This document shows positions 53,801 through 62,920 of a stretch of 64,000 bases of DNA, one piece after another. The stretch spans positions 248,001 to 312,000 of the forward strand of contig JADDOH010024973.1 of NCBI GenBank assembly GCA_016648135.1, in the 5' to 3' direction. Numbering within the stretch: the first letter of the stretch is position 1; the number at the start of each line of letters is the position of its first letter. A program made the translations under genes and the position numbers. Source of the DNA: Agrypnia vestita. Taxonomy: Eukaryota > Arthropoda > Insecta > Trichoptera > Phryganeidae. Below the pieces are notes generated by a model. The model worked only from the letters and a program-made list of their open reading frames with translations, had not been told where the DNA came from and ran no database searches.

Positions 53801-56366
53801 ACTCTCTTAATACGTTTTTCAAGGGACCAGCAAATAAAAACTTATTAGGCGTGAAAACATATTAACGGTGATTTCAATATTTTTTTCATATATTATTTAC
53901 TTTATATTAATTAATTTGTATTTTAATTGAATTTTCGTTTATATAATATGATAATTTAAGGACATTTTATTTTTAAAAAATTAAGCAGGTAAATATATAC
54001 ATTTATATACATTTGTAAAATATTACCGATGTGAAGAGTACCTAAGGGTCAGAAAACAATAAAAACCACCAAAACAAAAAAATTTTTAGCACTGTCAAAA
54101 AATATTTTATTAATAACAATACTAAAGGGAAACCATAAAATAACTTATCTAGGTATGTCACTAGCTATGTGCAAACCTTAATTTTAAAAGAAATTATATA
54201 AGTTATCTAAATTTTAACTCATCAAGGCCGGCGCCGCACTATGCGTTCCTTCCGTCGCGTCAAATCCGCAACTGAATTTGAGCCTGTCCAGATGACGCGT
54301 TCTACATACGTTTCAATTTATATTGTTTCCAGATAGCGCGTTTTACGGCGAGACCACTTGCGTGTTTCAATTTATATTGCATCCAGATATGCAAATTATT
54401 GTTTTATTTCAGTAGTGTTGGCGCATATGGCAAAAGCAATAACTCCACAATTTTTAAAAACTCTTTTATATTAAAAAAACTTGTCGAAAAATTTTTAAAT
54501 ATTCCAGACCCGAAGCCAATATTATAACTCCCTGATCTGTCAAAAGTGTTTGTGGGCATCTCTACCACGGACTCTACATGGCGCGTAGTACTGGACGCAA
54601 TGATGCCGCCAGAGTATCTCAACTCGCGCGCTAAACTAGCGAGTCGGGAGTCCCACGCGTAGCGCGCGTCAACATCTGAACGGATGTATGTATGTCGAGT
54701 ATCTCGAGAACTGTTAACGAATGTTGAACGAGAACCGCGCGAGTGCACTCGTGCGTAAAATGCGTCATCTGGACAGGCTCTTAGCAGTCACATAGTATAT
54801 TCTGCGGCGGACTGCGCGGAGAAAAAAACAGACTTACGGACAATCTGTCCAATGTGGCGCGTTGCAATCATAAACACGAGACGCGACGTCACCGATTTTA
54901 TGTTGCCCGCGTAAGTTCCGCAGGTGGGGAACCGAACAGATGCTGAAGCAAGCGTTACGCCGGCGGAATGATCGATGATCCGCGTAGTAGCGGCGTTCCG
55001 CGGCATCAAAGACACGACGGAAGATACACCTAGTGTGACACCGGCCTTAGAAAACAATAGAAGATATTTCGTAATTAATATTGCCGATTGTTTTCTCGAA
55101 GAAATACAACCAAAATGAAAACAGTTTTGTTTAGGCGACTACACATAAAATATTATCGTAAATAATCGCCGGATAAATTTATTTATTTAATATTATTTTA
55201 TTAACCTATTCAAATACTACAGGGTTTTTTCAGCGGCTAGAACATTTGTGATGCCGCCAAAACCACTTAATTTTTATTGCGCCCATTTTTCATTTTTAGG
55301 AATGTTGAACAAAATTTCGTCTTCCGAAAAACGTATTATGAAGATTTATTTGTATGAATAAGGCCCGGTTGTTTCAAGTTCGATCAAAGTAAGTGGTTGA
55401 TCAAAGCATAGATTTTTACGAAAACGGATCGTCTGATTGGTGGAGAACGTAAAAATCTATGCTTTAAAAGAACGCTTACTTTAATCCAACTTGAAACAAC
55501 CGGCCCTAAATTGAGTTCGGCTATAAATATTTTCACTACTTAGGCGAGAAATGTATTAAGCCTAAAAAAAATATGGGACTTTTTCGGGACCGCAGAATTT
55601 AAACTTATTTAGCGGGAAAACTTAATAAAAGTGAATTTATTAAGTGAGTTTCACTGTATATGCTTAGATTGCAAGCATACAAAGAAAGTGAGGCTTCAGG
55701 AGAATGAAACTATTGTTTCAGTAAAAATAAAGTATTGAGAAAAAATAAAAAAAGTCCACCTTGTGGCTCTTCATGGCGAACTTATGAAAGCATGCTTAGA
55801 TTTTGGCAGGAATTTTAAAATTGTCAAAATGATTAACTTTTCACAATATTTTCCTTCCTCAATTTTACTTTGCACATCTTTAATCAACTATGTTTTGAAT
55901 TAAATTGTTTATGTTTTATATATAATGCTTGTGTAAAATTGGTGTAATAATTTAAATTTATAATGAAACACTAGAAACAAAATTAAATATGAAATGAATT
56001 AAAATGTAACAAAGATGCAACTAAAATATGCAATATTCTTCACAGTTCTAAAATCAGTCTTCAGAGTATCAATTTTCACAAATGTACAAAAGAGTTTATA
56101 ATATTTTAACCCGATTTTAAAGTCTAGTGAAAATCTCAGCACATTCTGTGTAACCCTTGTCGGCCGGGAACCTGTGAGTGATGAGACTTCAAAATATTTC
56201 ATGTTGTGTCTTAGGACTAACTCTTTTTTTGTCTTCTAGGTTGAACAATGTGTTCATCATTGGGAAGAGGAAGAAGGCTTACGTGTCCCTGCCCCGAGGA
56301 AAGGGTGTGAAGTTGTCCGTAGCCGAGGAGCGTGACAAGAGGCTCGCTGCCAAGAGCACCGCCTAG
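40692..56366 (+). CDS. RpS4: 40S ribosomal protein S4 (eS4), six coding exons
   Basis: Structural protein of the small ribosomal subunit, acting in the cytoplasm and in nucleolar assembly. Coding exons are 40692-40694, 41295-41553, 43141-43238, 43988-44159, 51824-51953 and 56240-56366, 789 nt in all (262 aa plus TAG), close to the 262-263 aa usual for animal eS4. All five introns are GT-AG and every junction joins in frame. Visible parts: N-terminal eS4 region opening [13 protein letters not shown]4 RNA-binding segment about residues 42-105 ([21 protein letters not shown]), central eS4 domain ([30 protein letters not shown]), KOW segment ([18 protein letters not shown], residues 179-196) with RERHPGSFD, and C-terminal SLPRGKG and [11 protein letters not shown]. 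The start is the ATG directly before the first donor, as is common in ribosomal protein genes. An oddity is [10 protein letters not shown] where many orthologues read more like IGKGNKPWI. No frameshift or stop is seen, so it is probably functional despite heavily invaded introns. Confidence 0.97.
41295..41553 (+). CDS. RpS4: RpS4 coding exon 2 (residues 2-87, first base of 88)
   Basis: Begins after the acceptor TTTTATAG and ends with one base of the Asp-88 codon before GTATGTT. It encodes the N-terminal eS4 region and most of the S4 RNA-binding fold. Intron 2 (41554-43140, 1587 bp) holds an (AT)n run near 41815-41838 and otherwise no clear repeat or gene. Confidence 0.97.
41815..41838. repeat. 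RpS4: (AT)n microsatellite in RpS4 intron 2
   Basis: About 12 AT units in the second intron. Likely length-polymorphic. Confidence 0.85.
43141..43238 (+). CDS. RpS4: RpS4 coding exon 3 (residues 88-120)
   Basis: Starts after ATATTTCAG, completes Asp-88, and ends on an intact AAG codon before GTACTA. It encodes the start of the central eS4 domain, including [21 protein letters not shown]. Intron 3 (43239-43987) is 749 bp of AT-rich sequence in which I recognise nothing. Confidence 0.97.
43988..44159 (+). CDS. RpS4: RpS4 coding exon 4 (residues 121-177, first base of 178)
   Basis: Starts at TAC after ATTTTAG and ends in GATACAG before GTATTTT. Contains the conserved YPDPLIKV and FIKFDTG motifs. 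It is followed by the 7664-bp intron 4, which is mostly nested transposons. Confidence 0.97.
44635..44767. mobile_element. MITE, CAGTTGCCGGCAAAC family, copy in RpS4 intron 4
   Basis: A 133-bp foldback with ends CAGTTGCCGGCAAACTTCTT and, inverted, CAGTAACCGGCAAACATCTT, flanked by TA. A second copy is at 18081-18223. The size and TA target suggest a Tc1/mariner-type MITE. Confidence 0.8.
45467..46456 (+). pseudogene. Tc1-family transposase, 5' and central part, decayed
   Basis: Visible in pieces: an N-terminal helix-turn-helix region ([20 protein letters not shown], then [21 protein letters not shown]), a segment [15 protein letters not shown] with HSPYVWGCF and [15 protein letters not shown] (first catalytic Asp region), [10 protein letters not shown] (second Asp), and [15 protein letters not shown] (the D34E-type third acidic residue). 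Frameshifts and stops separate these blocks near 45790-45840, 46109-46111 and 46160-46270. No ATG is found at the expected start. The frame is then cut at Glu-Tyr codon 46450-46455 by a foldback insertion and resumes at 50518. Confidence 0.85.
47210..47360 (+). pseudogene. MADF/Myb-like protein fragment of a PIF/Harbinger element
   Basis: Plus-strand frame reading [20 protein letters not shown] then DRNIKHF and a stop. Basic-EVEKRPxLYD...YSDR is the start of a MADF (Myb/SANT-like) DNA-binding domain. Only the first helix and loop remain. In PIF/Harbinger elements this protein partners the transposase in DNA binding. Confidence 0.65.
47342..47542 (-). pseudogene. PIF/Harbinger transposase N-terminal fragment
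   Basis: A 66-aa frame containing [20 protein letters not shown] and [13 protein letters not shown], typical of the N-terminal region of insect Harbinger transposases (F..YYRM....F..LL.L..P.I......R..I). The catalytic DDE domain is missing. It overlaps the end of the MADF fragment, showing that an internal deletion joined the two genes. Confidence 0.7.
48590..48768 (-). mobile_element. tRNA-derived SINE, reverse orientation
   Basis: On the minus strand it opens GTAGCTTGTTGGTCTTGTGG, has a pol III B box (GGGTTCGAACC), then the family body TAGCAAGTTAGTCCTATTTT, CATAGCACAAGCGTTTAG, and ends GTGTTCGCATCTCTATTT before an A-rich tail (T-run near 48575-48585 on the plus strand). It interrupts the right arm of the 46457-50515 foldback. 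Confidence 0.85.
49390..49745 (-). pseudogene. Tc1-family transposase C-terminal fragment
   Basis: The minus strand reads [17 protein letters not shown] (second Asp region), then [14 protein letters not shown] (third acidic residue, IENLW motif), ELIQVWHHS and [14 protein letters not shown]. The family differs from the larger Tc1 copy in this intron. The N-terminal DNA-binding half is gone, replaced by a foldback fragment. Confidence 0.7.
49748..50080. mobile_element. Foldback element, half copy (innermost insertion)
   Basis: Begins TACAGGGTTATTTGTAAAAC and continues as the left arm and centre of the 494-bp foldback at 9842-10335, then decays near 50080 before a matching right end appears. 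It lies inside the second Tc1 element, six nesting levels below the RpS4 intron. Confidence 0.7.
50518..50573 (+). pseudogene. Tc1 transposase C-terminus, displaced by 4 kb
   Basis: Reads [17 protein letters not shown] then TAA, the usual Tc1 C-terminal tail. If 46457-50517 (insert plus one TA copy) is ignored, the frame is continuous from the 46279-46456 segment. This fixes the insertion boundaries. Confidence 0.85.
51824..51953 (+). CDS. RpS4: RpS4 coding exon 5 (KOW segment)
   Basis: Starts after CATTTTTCAG, completes Gly-178, and encodes [15 protein letters not shown] and [15 protein letters not shown]. It ends with AG of the Arg-221 codon before GTTTGTA. Only about 80 bp separates it from the end of the transposon block in intron 4. 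Confidence 0.97.
52138..53210. mobile_element. hAT-like non-autonomous element in RpS4 intron 5
   Basis: Ends CAGCGGTACTCAACCC and, inverted, CAGCCATACTCAACCTGC, with GGGCCACAT and GGCCGC motifs near both ends. Flanking octamers CCCTAAAG and CCCCAAAA agree at 6 of 8 positions. CAGNGGTNCTCAACC is a common hAT terminus. Contains a small non-LTR reverse transcriptase fragment. Confidence 0.75.
52850..52980 (+). pseudogene. Non-LTR reverse transcriptase fragment
   Basis: Reads [20 protein letters not shown] then [15 protein letters not shown]. The (F/Y)IDFxKAFDT motif with the first catalytic Asp of the palm is recognisable, with Leu replacing the usual Ala. Only about 40 codons remain, inside a hAT-like element. 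Confidence 0.65.
54224..55049. mobile_element. GGCCGG-terminated foldback MITE, expanded copy
   Basis: Ends AAGGCCGGCGCCGCACTATG and, inverted, AAGGCCGGTGTCACACTAGG; both arms go on to CTTCCGTCG. A short relative is at 22855-23040. An internal element with GAGCCTGTCCAGATGACGC ends is inserted at 54280-54780. Confidence 0.75.
54280..54780. mobile_element. Nested MITE with GAGCCTGTCCAGATGACGC termini
   Basis: 19-bp perfect inverted termini (54280-54298 and 54762-54780) and 501 bp in all. Near the left end GTTTCAATTTATATTG is repeated twice 60 bp apart. Minus-strand frames across it are shadows. No target duplication is convincing. Confidence 0.7.
55362..55506. mobile_element. PIF/Harbinger-like MITE, GGCCCGGTTGT family, copy 1
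   Basis: A 145-bp foldback with ends GGCCCGGTTGTTTCAAGTT and GGGCCGGTTGTTTCAAGTT (inverted), flanked by TAA on both sides. The central part has AAGCATAGATTTTTACG and its inverted copy. Second copy at 63458-63598; a degraded relative near 23110-23235. Confidence 0.85.
56240..56366 (+). CDS. RpS4: RpS4 coding exon 6 (C-terminus)
   Basis: Starts after TTTGTCTTCTAG, completes Arg-221, and encodes the C-terminal domain ending [14 protein letters not shown] then TAG at 56364-56366. A short 3' UTR with AATAAA at 56391 follows. Confidence 0.97.
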
Positions 56367-56390
56367 TTATGCTAAAATTATATTTACATA

Positions 56391-56396
56391 AATAAA
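56391..56396 (+). terminator. RpS4: RpS4 polyadenylation signal
   Basis: AATAAA lies 25 bp after the stop codon, followed by an A-rich stretch and then a T-rich stretch. It is the first such hexamer after the CDS. Confidence 0.75.
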
Positions 56397-56544
56397 AAAA
56401 AACAACAAATCCCATTTCTCTTTTATTACACTCATCTAAGTGTTTATGTGAATGCTGAGATGTCAATCACCCAGTTCATCTATATATCTATAAAATTTTA
56501 TTTTTGAGCTATGTGTCTATTAACTGTATATGAGAGTGTTCTGA

Positions 56545-56647
56545 TTTGTGTTTTCTGGGGTATTTTGCCGTGTTTCTGCGACCTTTCTGGCCATAATGTG
56601 TGGTCAGAAACGTCATAGAAAAGGTAGAATACCCCAGAAAACACAAA
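56545..56647. repeat. Short perfect-arm foldback 3' of RpS4
   Basis: 20-bp arms TTTGTGTTTTCTGGGGTATT (56545-56564) and the exact inverse (56628-56647), with further pairing inside (GGCCATAATG centre). A 103-bp MITE-like hairpin about 180 bp past the RpS4 stop codon. Confidence 0.8.
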
Positions 56648-57321
56648 CTAGAAGATTCTGAATGGTCGAGAAAACCTAAGAACATTCAAAGATGAGTTTC
56701 CGTGTTTCACCTACTACTACTGCGTACGCGCGCGCACTGAGGAATGGTAAAAATGGTATCAAAAATATCAGAAATCTTTATCCTACCGATATCTGTGGAT
56801 ATTTACGACTTTATAAATAAATTGAAATAATAAAAGTCCTAGCATGCATAATATCATCAACCTACCACCGGGATCCATCCTACGTACAAATACTCTGCAT
56901 GGGGTTTATTCAGAAGCGACTGAAATATTATCAAAAATCAAGTGATCTTTATGTTCGTTATATTTTGAATAGTTATGTGGTTTTAAAGAAATGTTTACTG
57001 AATATTTTAAAATTTGTTGGTGTAAAGTAAAGAATGCTTTTACTCCAGCTTTAATAATTGTTCAAATGGAAGTTCTTCAATCGATAAATTTGTATTTCAT
57101 TTTACTATCGATTTTCTAGAGTAATGAGGAATAAATTTTTTTTAGTAGAAAAGATACCTTTATTTCAATTTGTAAAGAAATAAACGATGCTGTTGCGGAA
57201 TTTTTGTTTTCATCTAATGTTCTTTGTTCTTTTTCCACTTCCGATTGACTGAACACTGCTTTACATATATTTAAACGTTGTTTGCTGGCTGATGATCAGA
57301 AAATGATGATGCTGAGTTATC

Positions 57322-57574
57322 ATATCGTCGCTGTATATATAATAAATCCTATGTGCCGTTTAGTGCATTCTGAGATACACAAATCAATTTCTCATATAAA
57401 TAATGGACGTATATTAAAAACAGTGCCGTTCATCTGGAAGGTCTGCCTAGTAATTATTTAAAATATTTTTTATAAATCTAGTCTGTGCAATTATTTTTTA
57501 AAACAGTTTTTATTCGCTTATCGCAGAATGTACTAAACGTCACATAGGATTTATTATATATACAGCGACGATAT
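57322..57574. mobile_element. MITE with 34-bp perfect TIRs
   Basis: Arms 57322-57355 and 57541-57574 are exact inverted copies (ATATCGTCGCTGTATATATA...); the similarity extends a few bases inward with mismatches (TTTAGT, CATTCTG). The ends fit a TA target within TATCG/CGATA. No coding potential. Confidence 0.82.
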
Positions 57575-58144
57575 ACTGATTTGAAAAATTGAGCAAAGAG
57601 GTTTATAATTGTTTTGGGGGTGTAACCCACTTGTTATTTAAATACATGGATTTTGGAAAATCACAATACTCGCTTTTAACACTTTGACTGCTGAACGATT
57701 TTCTTCGACATCATCTTCGGTGCTGAAAATTTAGCCAATATTTAAAATTCTTAAGATAACGATTTTAGGGATTATTTATTGTCATTTACCCCATAAACCG
57801 ATTAGTTCTCTCCGGGCGATCAGCACTTCCATAAACACACCACGCCCAAAATATTATTCACCAAAATAATTATTTTTCAAAAATTATTATTATTGCATAT
57901 CTTATCTTATTCAGATATTTTACAATTCTCTGTAGCTACACGTCTAAATTTCGTCTGTTGTATTTTTTCGTATATATTTTTCATATTTATTTTTAATCAA
58001 CATGATATAATATTTATCAAAGTTGTAGAATTTTAGGATTAGTGATAAAAAAACAAAAAATTATAGAAAATATAATAAGTACATAATTTTGATATTTCAA
58101 ACTGAAAATATATAGTTCATATTTCAAAATGTATTAAAACATAG

Positions 58145-58633
58145 TGTTCCCCACGGAAACAATAATAACAGGTGCGGTCCGCTGAGTTTGCTTCCGAAGC
58201 CGCCGATGTACTCGCAGGCCGGGAGTGCAGAGCGCAGAAAATTCTTCAAAGTCCAGAATCCGTGCCAAGTCGTCGCCTCAGGTGGTAAAACAAGTCCAAT
58301 AAATCCAAAATCGTAGCCAAGTCCAAGTCAGTAGAAAATCCAGAGTCCAAATCCAAAGAAGAAAAGCAGGGTGTGAAGTAAAAGTCAGAATAAAATGTTC
58401 CAGTAGGCGTACTCGGCAGAGGCTCCCAGCAGAATGAGGCACTCGCCCGCCCGGCGCAGTATTTATACAGTCCGGAAAGCTCCCCCCTGACTAGCGCCGC
58501 CGACCAATCAGCGCGCTCGACTCACCGGGCGCTCCGAGCGCAAAACAGACGGCCCCCGATGCCGATTCGCCGATTAAAATTGAATATTTTAATCGATAGC
58601 AAATTAAACGCCACCCCCCCGGGGATTTTAACA
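58145..58633 (-). mobile_element. Solo-LTR-like block
   Basis: On the minus strand it begins TGTTAAAATCCCCGGGGG and ends GTTTCCGTGGGGAACA, so it has TG...CA ends and is 489 bp long. It has a CCAAT box (inverse at 58503-58507), a TATAAATA box (58460-58467) and a plausible arthropod initiator TCATT about 30 bp downstream, the order expected of an LTR promoter. No gag/pol sequence lies beside it and no clean 4-6 bp target duplication is seen, so it could instead be an orphan cellular promoter. Confidence 0.6.
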
Positions 58634-58879
58634 CATCATCTATACCAATCTATGTCTTGCCCATAGGATGATGTCGTTTACTGGAACCGCAAGAGTGAAT
58701 TTACCTAGTTATTCAACAAAATATGCCGATTTACCGCGGCATTTTCAAGAATTAATTTACATTTAATTCGGTTAAAAATAGTAAACATGATTTTACGAGA
58801 TTCTAAGTTATACCATTAGATAGATCTCAACCAAGCGCATCCTTTGGTGATATTTTCAAGTATGTCGGATAGATATTAA

Positions 58880-59160
58880 TTGCGTAATAGGCAGACAAAG
58901 TATGTCACCACAAATAAAGCGCGCTAGCGCACTTACAGACACGCAAAAACATATCATTCCCATAGATGTTCACATGAGGAACACAATAAAAAATGTTTCA
59001 GCTCGCTAGGACGTCTGTAAGGTCCGTAATCAGAGTTCAAAAATATTCGCTGGCGGCTCTACTCCAGCCGTACGGCCCGCCATCGCGGCGCCGGGCTTTT
59101 TCCATTGGCCCGCGCCGCCTGTTCTGAGGCGGGTTTACCAGGGCCTGCCCAAGATATTTT
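58880..59160. other. GC-rich island, repeat-free
   Basis: CTCCAGCCGTACGGCCCGCC, ATCGCGGCGCCGGGC, CATTGGCCCGCGCCGCC (inverted CCAAT within GC boxes) and AGGCGGG. Promoter-like composition, but no adjoining gene is recognised. Confidence 0.4.
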
Positions 59161-59559
59161 ACTCTCTTATAAACATTTTTTATTTTAATTTCTACTTTAC
59201 AACATCACATAAAGGACTCATTTAGCACATTTAAAATACTTATGTATTTTTACTTCCTCGCCTCTTCGAGGCAGGACATTTACATTAATTCCATCAAATA
59301 GCGGCCATTCTATGATGGTCCGCGGCGCTCCGCGCGATTTAAAAATGATTTTATCCCCATCGCGCGAGCTTTCCCTGTAATCAAGACCACGAAACATCAA
59401 TTTTATTCAATATTACATTTACAAATGTCTTATCTAATTATTAAATATTTCATTCTTAAGATATTTCATTAAATATTTCATCAAACTTAAATATTTCATT
59501 TTCTTAAGTATTTCAAATATTTCAACACTATAAGATAAGACCAAAAAATGCAATTTCTT

Positions 59560-59790
59560 CGTGGAATTTCTTCAACGCCCTCCGTTGCAGATGACAAACA
59601 CATCGCGTCGGTGCAGTATCCTCTCAGCTAGGATCGCAGCGCCGGCTCGCTGCCTGCGCCGACTATCCGCCTGGAGGCGAGGTCCCCACGTACGGCATTC
59701 GCCCATACAACGGACCTGGGCCCTACTAAGGGCCAACATTCACAACTTCAGATGGGTCGTCATCATCATCATCACGTCGTCATAATTCTA
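59560..59790. other. GC-rich segment with (CAT)n end
   Basis: A 74-codon plus frame runs through CGCAGCGCCGGCTCGCTGCC to GGGTCGTCATCATCATCATC. It could be a LINE 3' end by its trinucleotide tail, but no protein motif confirms this. Confidence 0.3.
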
Positions 59791-60086
59791 CCTGTCCCGA
59801 TACACATAGTTCTAAACCATACCATAAAAGTGCTGTGCAGTTTTGCATAACACTAAATGTAAATGGTAAACAAATAATACAAAGAAAAAATCTGGTTGGT
59901 CAGGCATTCAGGGCGAAAATAAAATGTATCTTTACATTTATAGTGCACATTTTTTTCAAAATAATTTACTTCGTTTTCTTTTTATTCGGTTAGTGTCTAG
60001 TACAAAATCTAGGAAAGTATAGTTTGATTAATAGCTAACGTCAGCTTGTTTGAATTATTACTGCCTATTAATAATTATTATAGCTT

Positions 60087-60575
60087 CTACTCTAGATCTG
60101 GCTGGTCTTTAATCGGAACGATTTTATCTTGTCCACATTTACAAGAAGAATAATTTTTGCATTTGCACGCAGCAATCTCAAAAATAATTGTTGATTTAGT
60201 TATAAAGTTTTCTATTTTATCTAAATATGATTGACTTTTTGGTTCTTTGTTGAATTTTTTCGATAGTAGCCTATACTGTTTGCAATATGATAATAGAAGC
60301 TGGCTCACAATGCTTCCATTTTTTCAAACTTCAAGAACGGTTCGAGCCACTTGAGAAGTGATGACTTTTGCTTGTGGTTCTAAACTACTTGACTGTTTCA
60401 TTTCATGACGCACCCACTCATAATGTCGCCAAACATATCTATAAGTTGGTAACATAGTACTTTTGAATTTTTCGGGATATTTCTCAAAAATACGTAATTT
60501 CGTACGACCTCTGGTTTCTTTTGAACTTGACGGAATCGATGCCATTGTGATTCGTTTCATGAATGAATTAAACAC
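60087..60575 (-). pseudogene. Unknown insect reading frame, one in-frame TGA
   Basis: Two minus-strand blocks (60575-60327 and 60323-60090) lie in the same frame, separated only by a single TGA at 60326-60324. The joined frame would be about 162 residues: a start near MASIPSSSKETRGRTKLRIF, an aromatic segment YRYVWRHYEWVRHEM, and a C-terminal Cys cluster AACKCKNYSSCKCGQDK. The local context (VLEV-stop-KNGSI) would fit a Trp codon (TGG) changed to TGA. I associate this architecture with multicopy uncharacterised insect proteins but cannot name a function. No introns or TIRs were found around it. Confidence 0.55.
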
Positions 60576-60579
60576 TTAA

Positions 60580-61835
60580 ATTTATTACGTATAATATGTA
60601 GGAACTTTACGTCGGTTGAAAACAAGTAAACTAATAAATACAACCGTTCGGTATGGAGTCTGACCTAATGAGGCACGCATAACGGGAGCGCAACCCGAAA
60701 CAAGCCGAAATTGCCCGAACGGGGGTAGGTATTTAAGCTAACAGATTATCAAAATGAACTTAAATATGGCGTTTTCCTTATGCTGGCTATATTATTATTA
60801 GAAAAAAGCATTTAATCACTAAGACAATTGGTAAATACAAAAAATATATCGTTCTGGTTGGAACGTTATTTTGCAACTTTTTCTATATTTCAAGGCCTTT
60901 TAGCTAGCCAAAAGTACCAGTCTTAAGGAAAACTGTAAATACAGCATTTAATAACATATAAAAATGCAACTTTTGGGAACTATTAAATTTGAAAAATCGA
61001 AAGTTGAAAAAAGTGACACACCCTAGTAGACAGTGTCTCAATTCAAGAAGTCTGCAGTAAGTGCGCACAAATTATCCTAGAAAAATATTACACTAGAAAG
61101 TTTGTTCTACACAAATATAAAAAATATAACTGACTCAAAAATTTTTTGGGTTACTTATATTTATTATATACCACATGAAAATTGTCTTTACTCTAAGAAG
61201 ACTCTTCCATACGAATTGAAAAAAAATCACTGAAAATTGCTATATTATGGAAAAGTTCACATTACACAATGAAAAGTGTTTTTTCGTAAAAATGGAAAAT
61301 ATAATATTTACATAAAAATATAATAATAACAAACAAAAATATAAAAAAACAACATGCAAAACTTCCTGTGTGAACAAACTTTATATTCATAAACGAAAGG
61401 AATGCAAAAAAAGCGAAAGAAAATGTCCTAACTATACGACGTATTGTCTACCACCAACCCCCACGTATAGAAAGCCGATAGGCGTTTTCAGTACACAGCG
61501 AATGTTTTTGAGAACGCCTATAGGCGTTTTCAGCACTGGACGTGTTAAGTGATTTTACATATTTAAAGAAGGAAATGAAGTTTTTTGGAGTCTGCTCCTC
61601 AATTTTGGATAGATATTGTGTCCATAAATACTTAGATAAATTTCAATAATCTCTTCGAGTTTTGCTGAAATTCATATAATCACTAAATAACATGGTCTCT
61701 TTGTATATTTTGTGATGTTGTTTTTTGAGTGTAATCAACCTTATTAATTCCTGTGAGAACCAGTTAGGGTAAGTTGATGATCTGATTTCTCTATAGATTA
61801 CAGAGTAAAAATTTTCTACCTGGTATTTTTATCTC
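60580..61835. other. AT-rich DNA, nothing recognised
   Basis: TAGGCGTTTTCAG(T/C)AC occurs twice (61480-61500, 61520-61540). Otherwise no gene, TIR pair or repeat partner noticed. Confidence 0.45.
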
Positions 61836-61838
61836 CAC

Positions 61839-62306
61839 TAGGGAATGCAATCCCGATACCGCGAGATCTTGAGGCATTTTACAAGATCAATCCCGAACCG
61901 AAAAATCAGACGGAATTATCGGGATTGATCAACATTTTTTTATGTTTTGTATGTTTAATTGTGCATGTCTATACAGCTTTTAGTAAGTACTTAAAAATTA
62001 TGTTCATGTCACATTCAAATAATGAAAATTGCTTCTTCAATAATATTTGCTATATTTTATCAATCCAACATAGTAATAAAAACTACTACATTGACTGATT
62101 GATGCTTGGAAAAAACGCCTATAAAAACTTTAATGCAATGATTAATAATGAACACTTTATTAAAATTGCTGATGTAAAAATGCAAGGCGTTGTCTTTAAT
62201 TGCTATTCAGCTCTGTAAACAAACAAAAAAACGCAAAAGCATTCGGGATCCCGCGGGATTGGAAATTATAATCTCGAGGGATCCCGACTCAGGATTGCAT
62301 TCCCTA
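61839..62306. mobile_element. hAT MITE with perfect 8-bp target duplication
   Basis: Ends TAGGGAATGCAATCCCGATA and, inverted, TAGGGAATGCAATCCTGAGT, flanked by ATCTCCAC at 61831-61838 and 62307-62314. Repeated CGGGAT motifs lie near both ends. 468 bp, no transposase. Confidence 0.92.
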
Positions 62307-62600
62307 ATCTCCACCTACAAATATCAAATTTCAATTTTTGAAATTTCTTTTATATCTTTCACTATTTATATTAACCTCCTTTTTAAAACAAATGTTATAT
62401 CTAACGGTGGATGATGAGGGTCTGTAGATAATATCTCATCAACATATAATTAAACTTTTAGATGTTCAATGTTACTAAAGACTAAATCTAATATTCGACG
62501 ATTTTTGGTATATACTTTTGAATACATAAGTTATTTTCCTAACCTTTTCGGCCTTTTTTTTCAATATGTGCCTCTTCCACTTTAGATTTGGATCAATATA

Positions 62601-62920
62601 GATTCCTAAGTATTTTATATTTTTTGTGTGTTCTCCCGCAGGACAGTTGCAGGGTTCTAAAAAAATATGTATTTTTAGTATTTGTTCGGATGTTGATTGC
62701 TGCCTTAGGTCGATACTAAACGTCACATATTTGGTCTTACACATGTCTAAGGTTAGGTTATATAGATTCCTAGGTATTTTATATTTTTTGTGTGTTCTTC
62801 TGCAGGACAGTTGCAGGGTTCTAAACAAATATGTATTTTTAGTATTTGTTCAGATGTTGATTGCTGCCCTAGGTTGATACTAAACATCATATATTTGGTC
62901 TTACATATGTCTAAGGTTAG
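62601..62920. repeat. Tandem duplication, 164-bp period, within the LINE
   Basis: 62601-62764 and 62765-62920 are near-identical head-to-tail copies starting GATTCCTA(A/G)GTATTTTATA and containing GGACAGTTGCAGGGTTCTAA. Differences are scattered substitutions. Confidence 0.88.

Larger units (their letters stand above)
53794..55656. mobile_element. pogo/Tigger-like element in RpS4 intron 5
   Basis: Ends CAGTGAAACTCTCTTAATAC and, inverted, CAGTGAAACTCACTTAATAA, flanked by TA. Both arms carry CTTATTAGGC / CTTATTTAGC and GGGAC motifs. Hosts two further MITEs; its own sequence is near 0.9 kb. No transposase frame is recognised. Confidence 0.82.
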
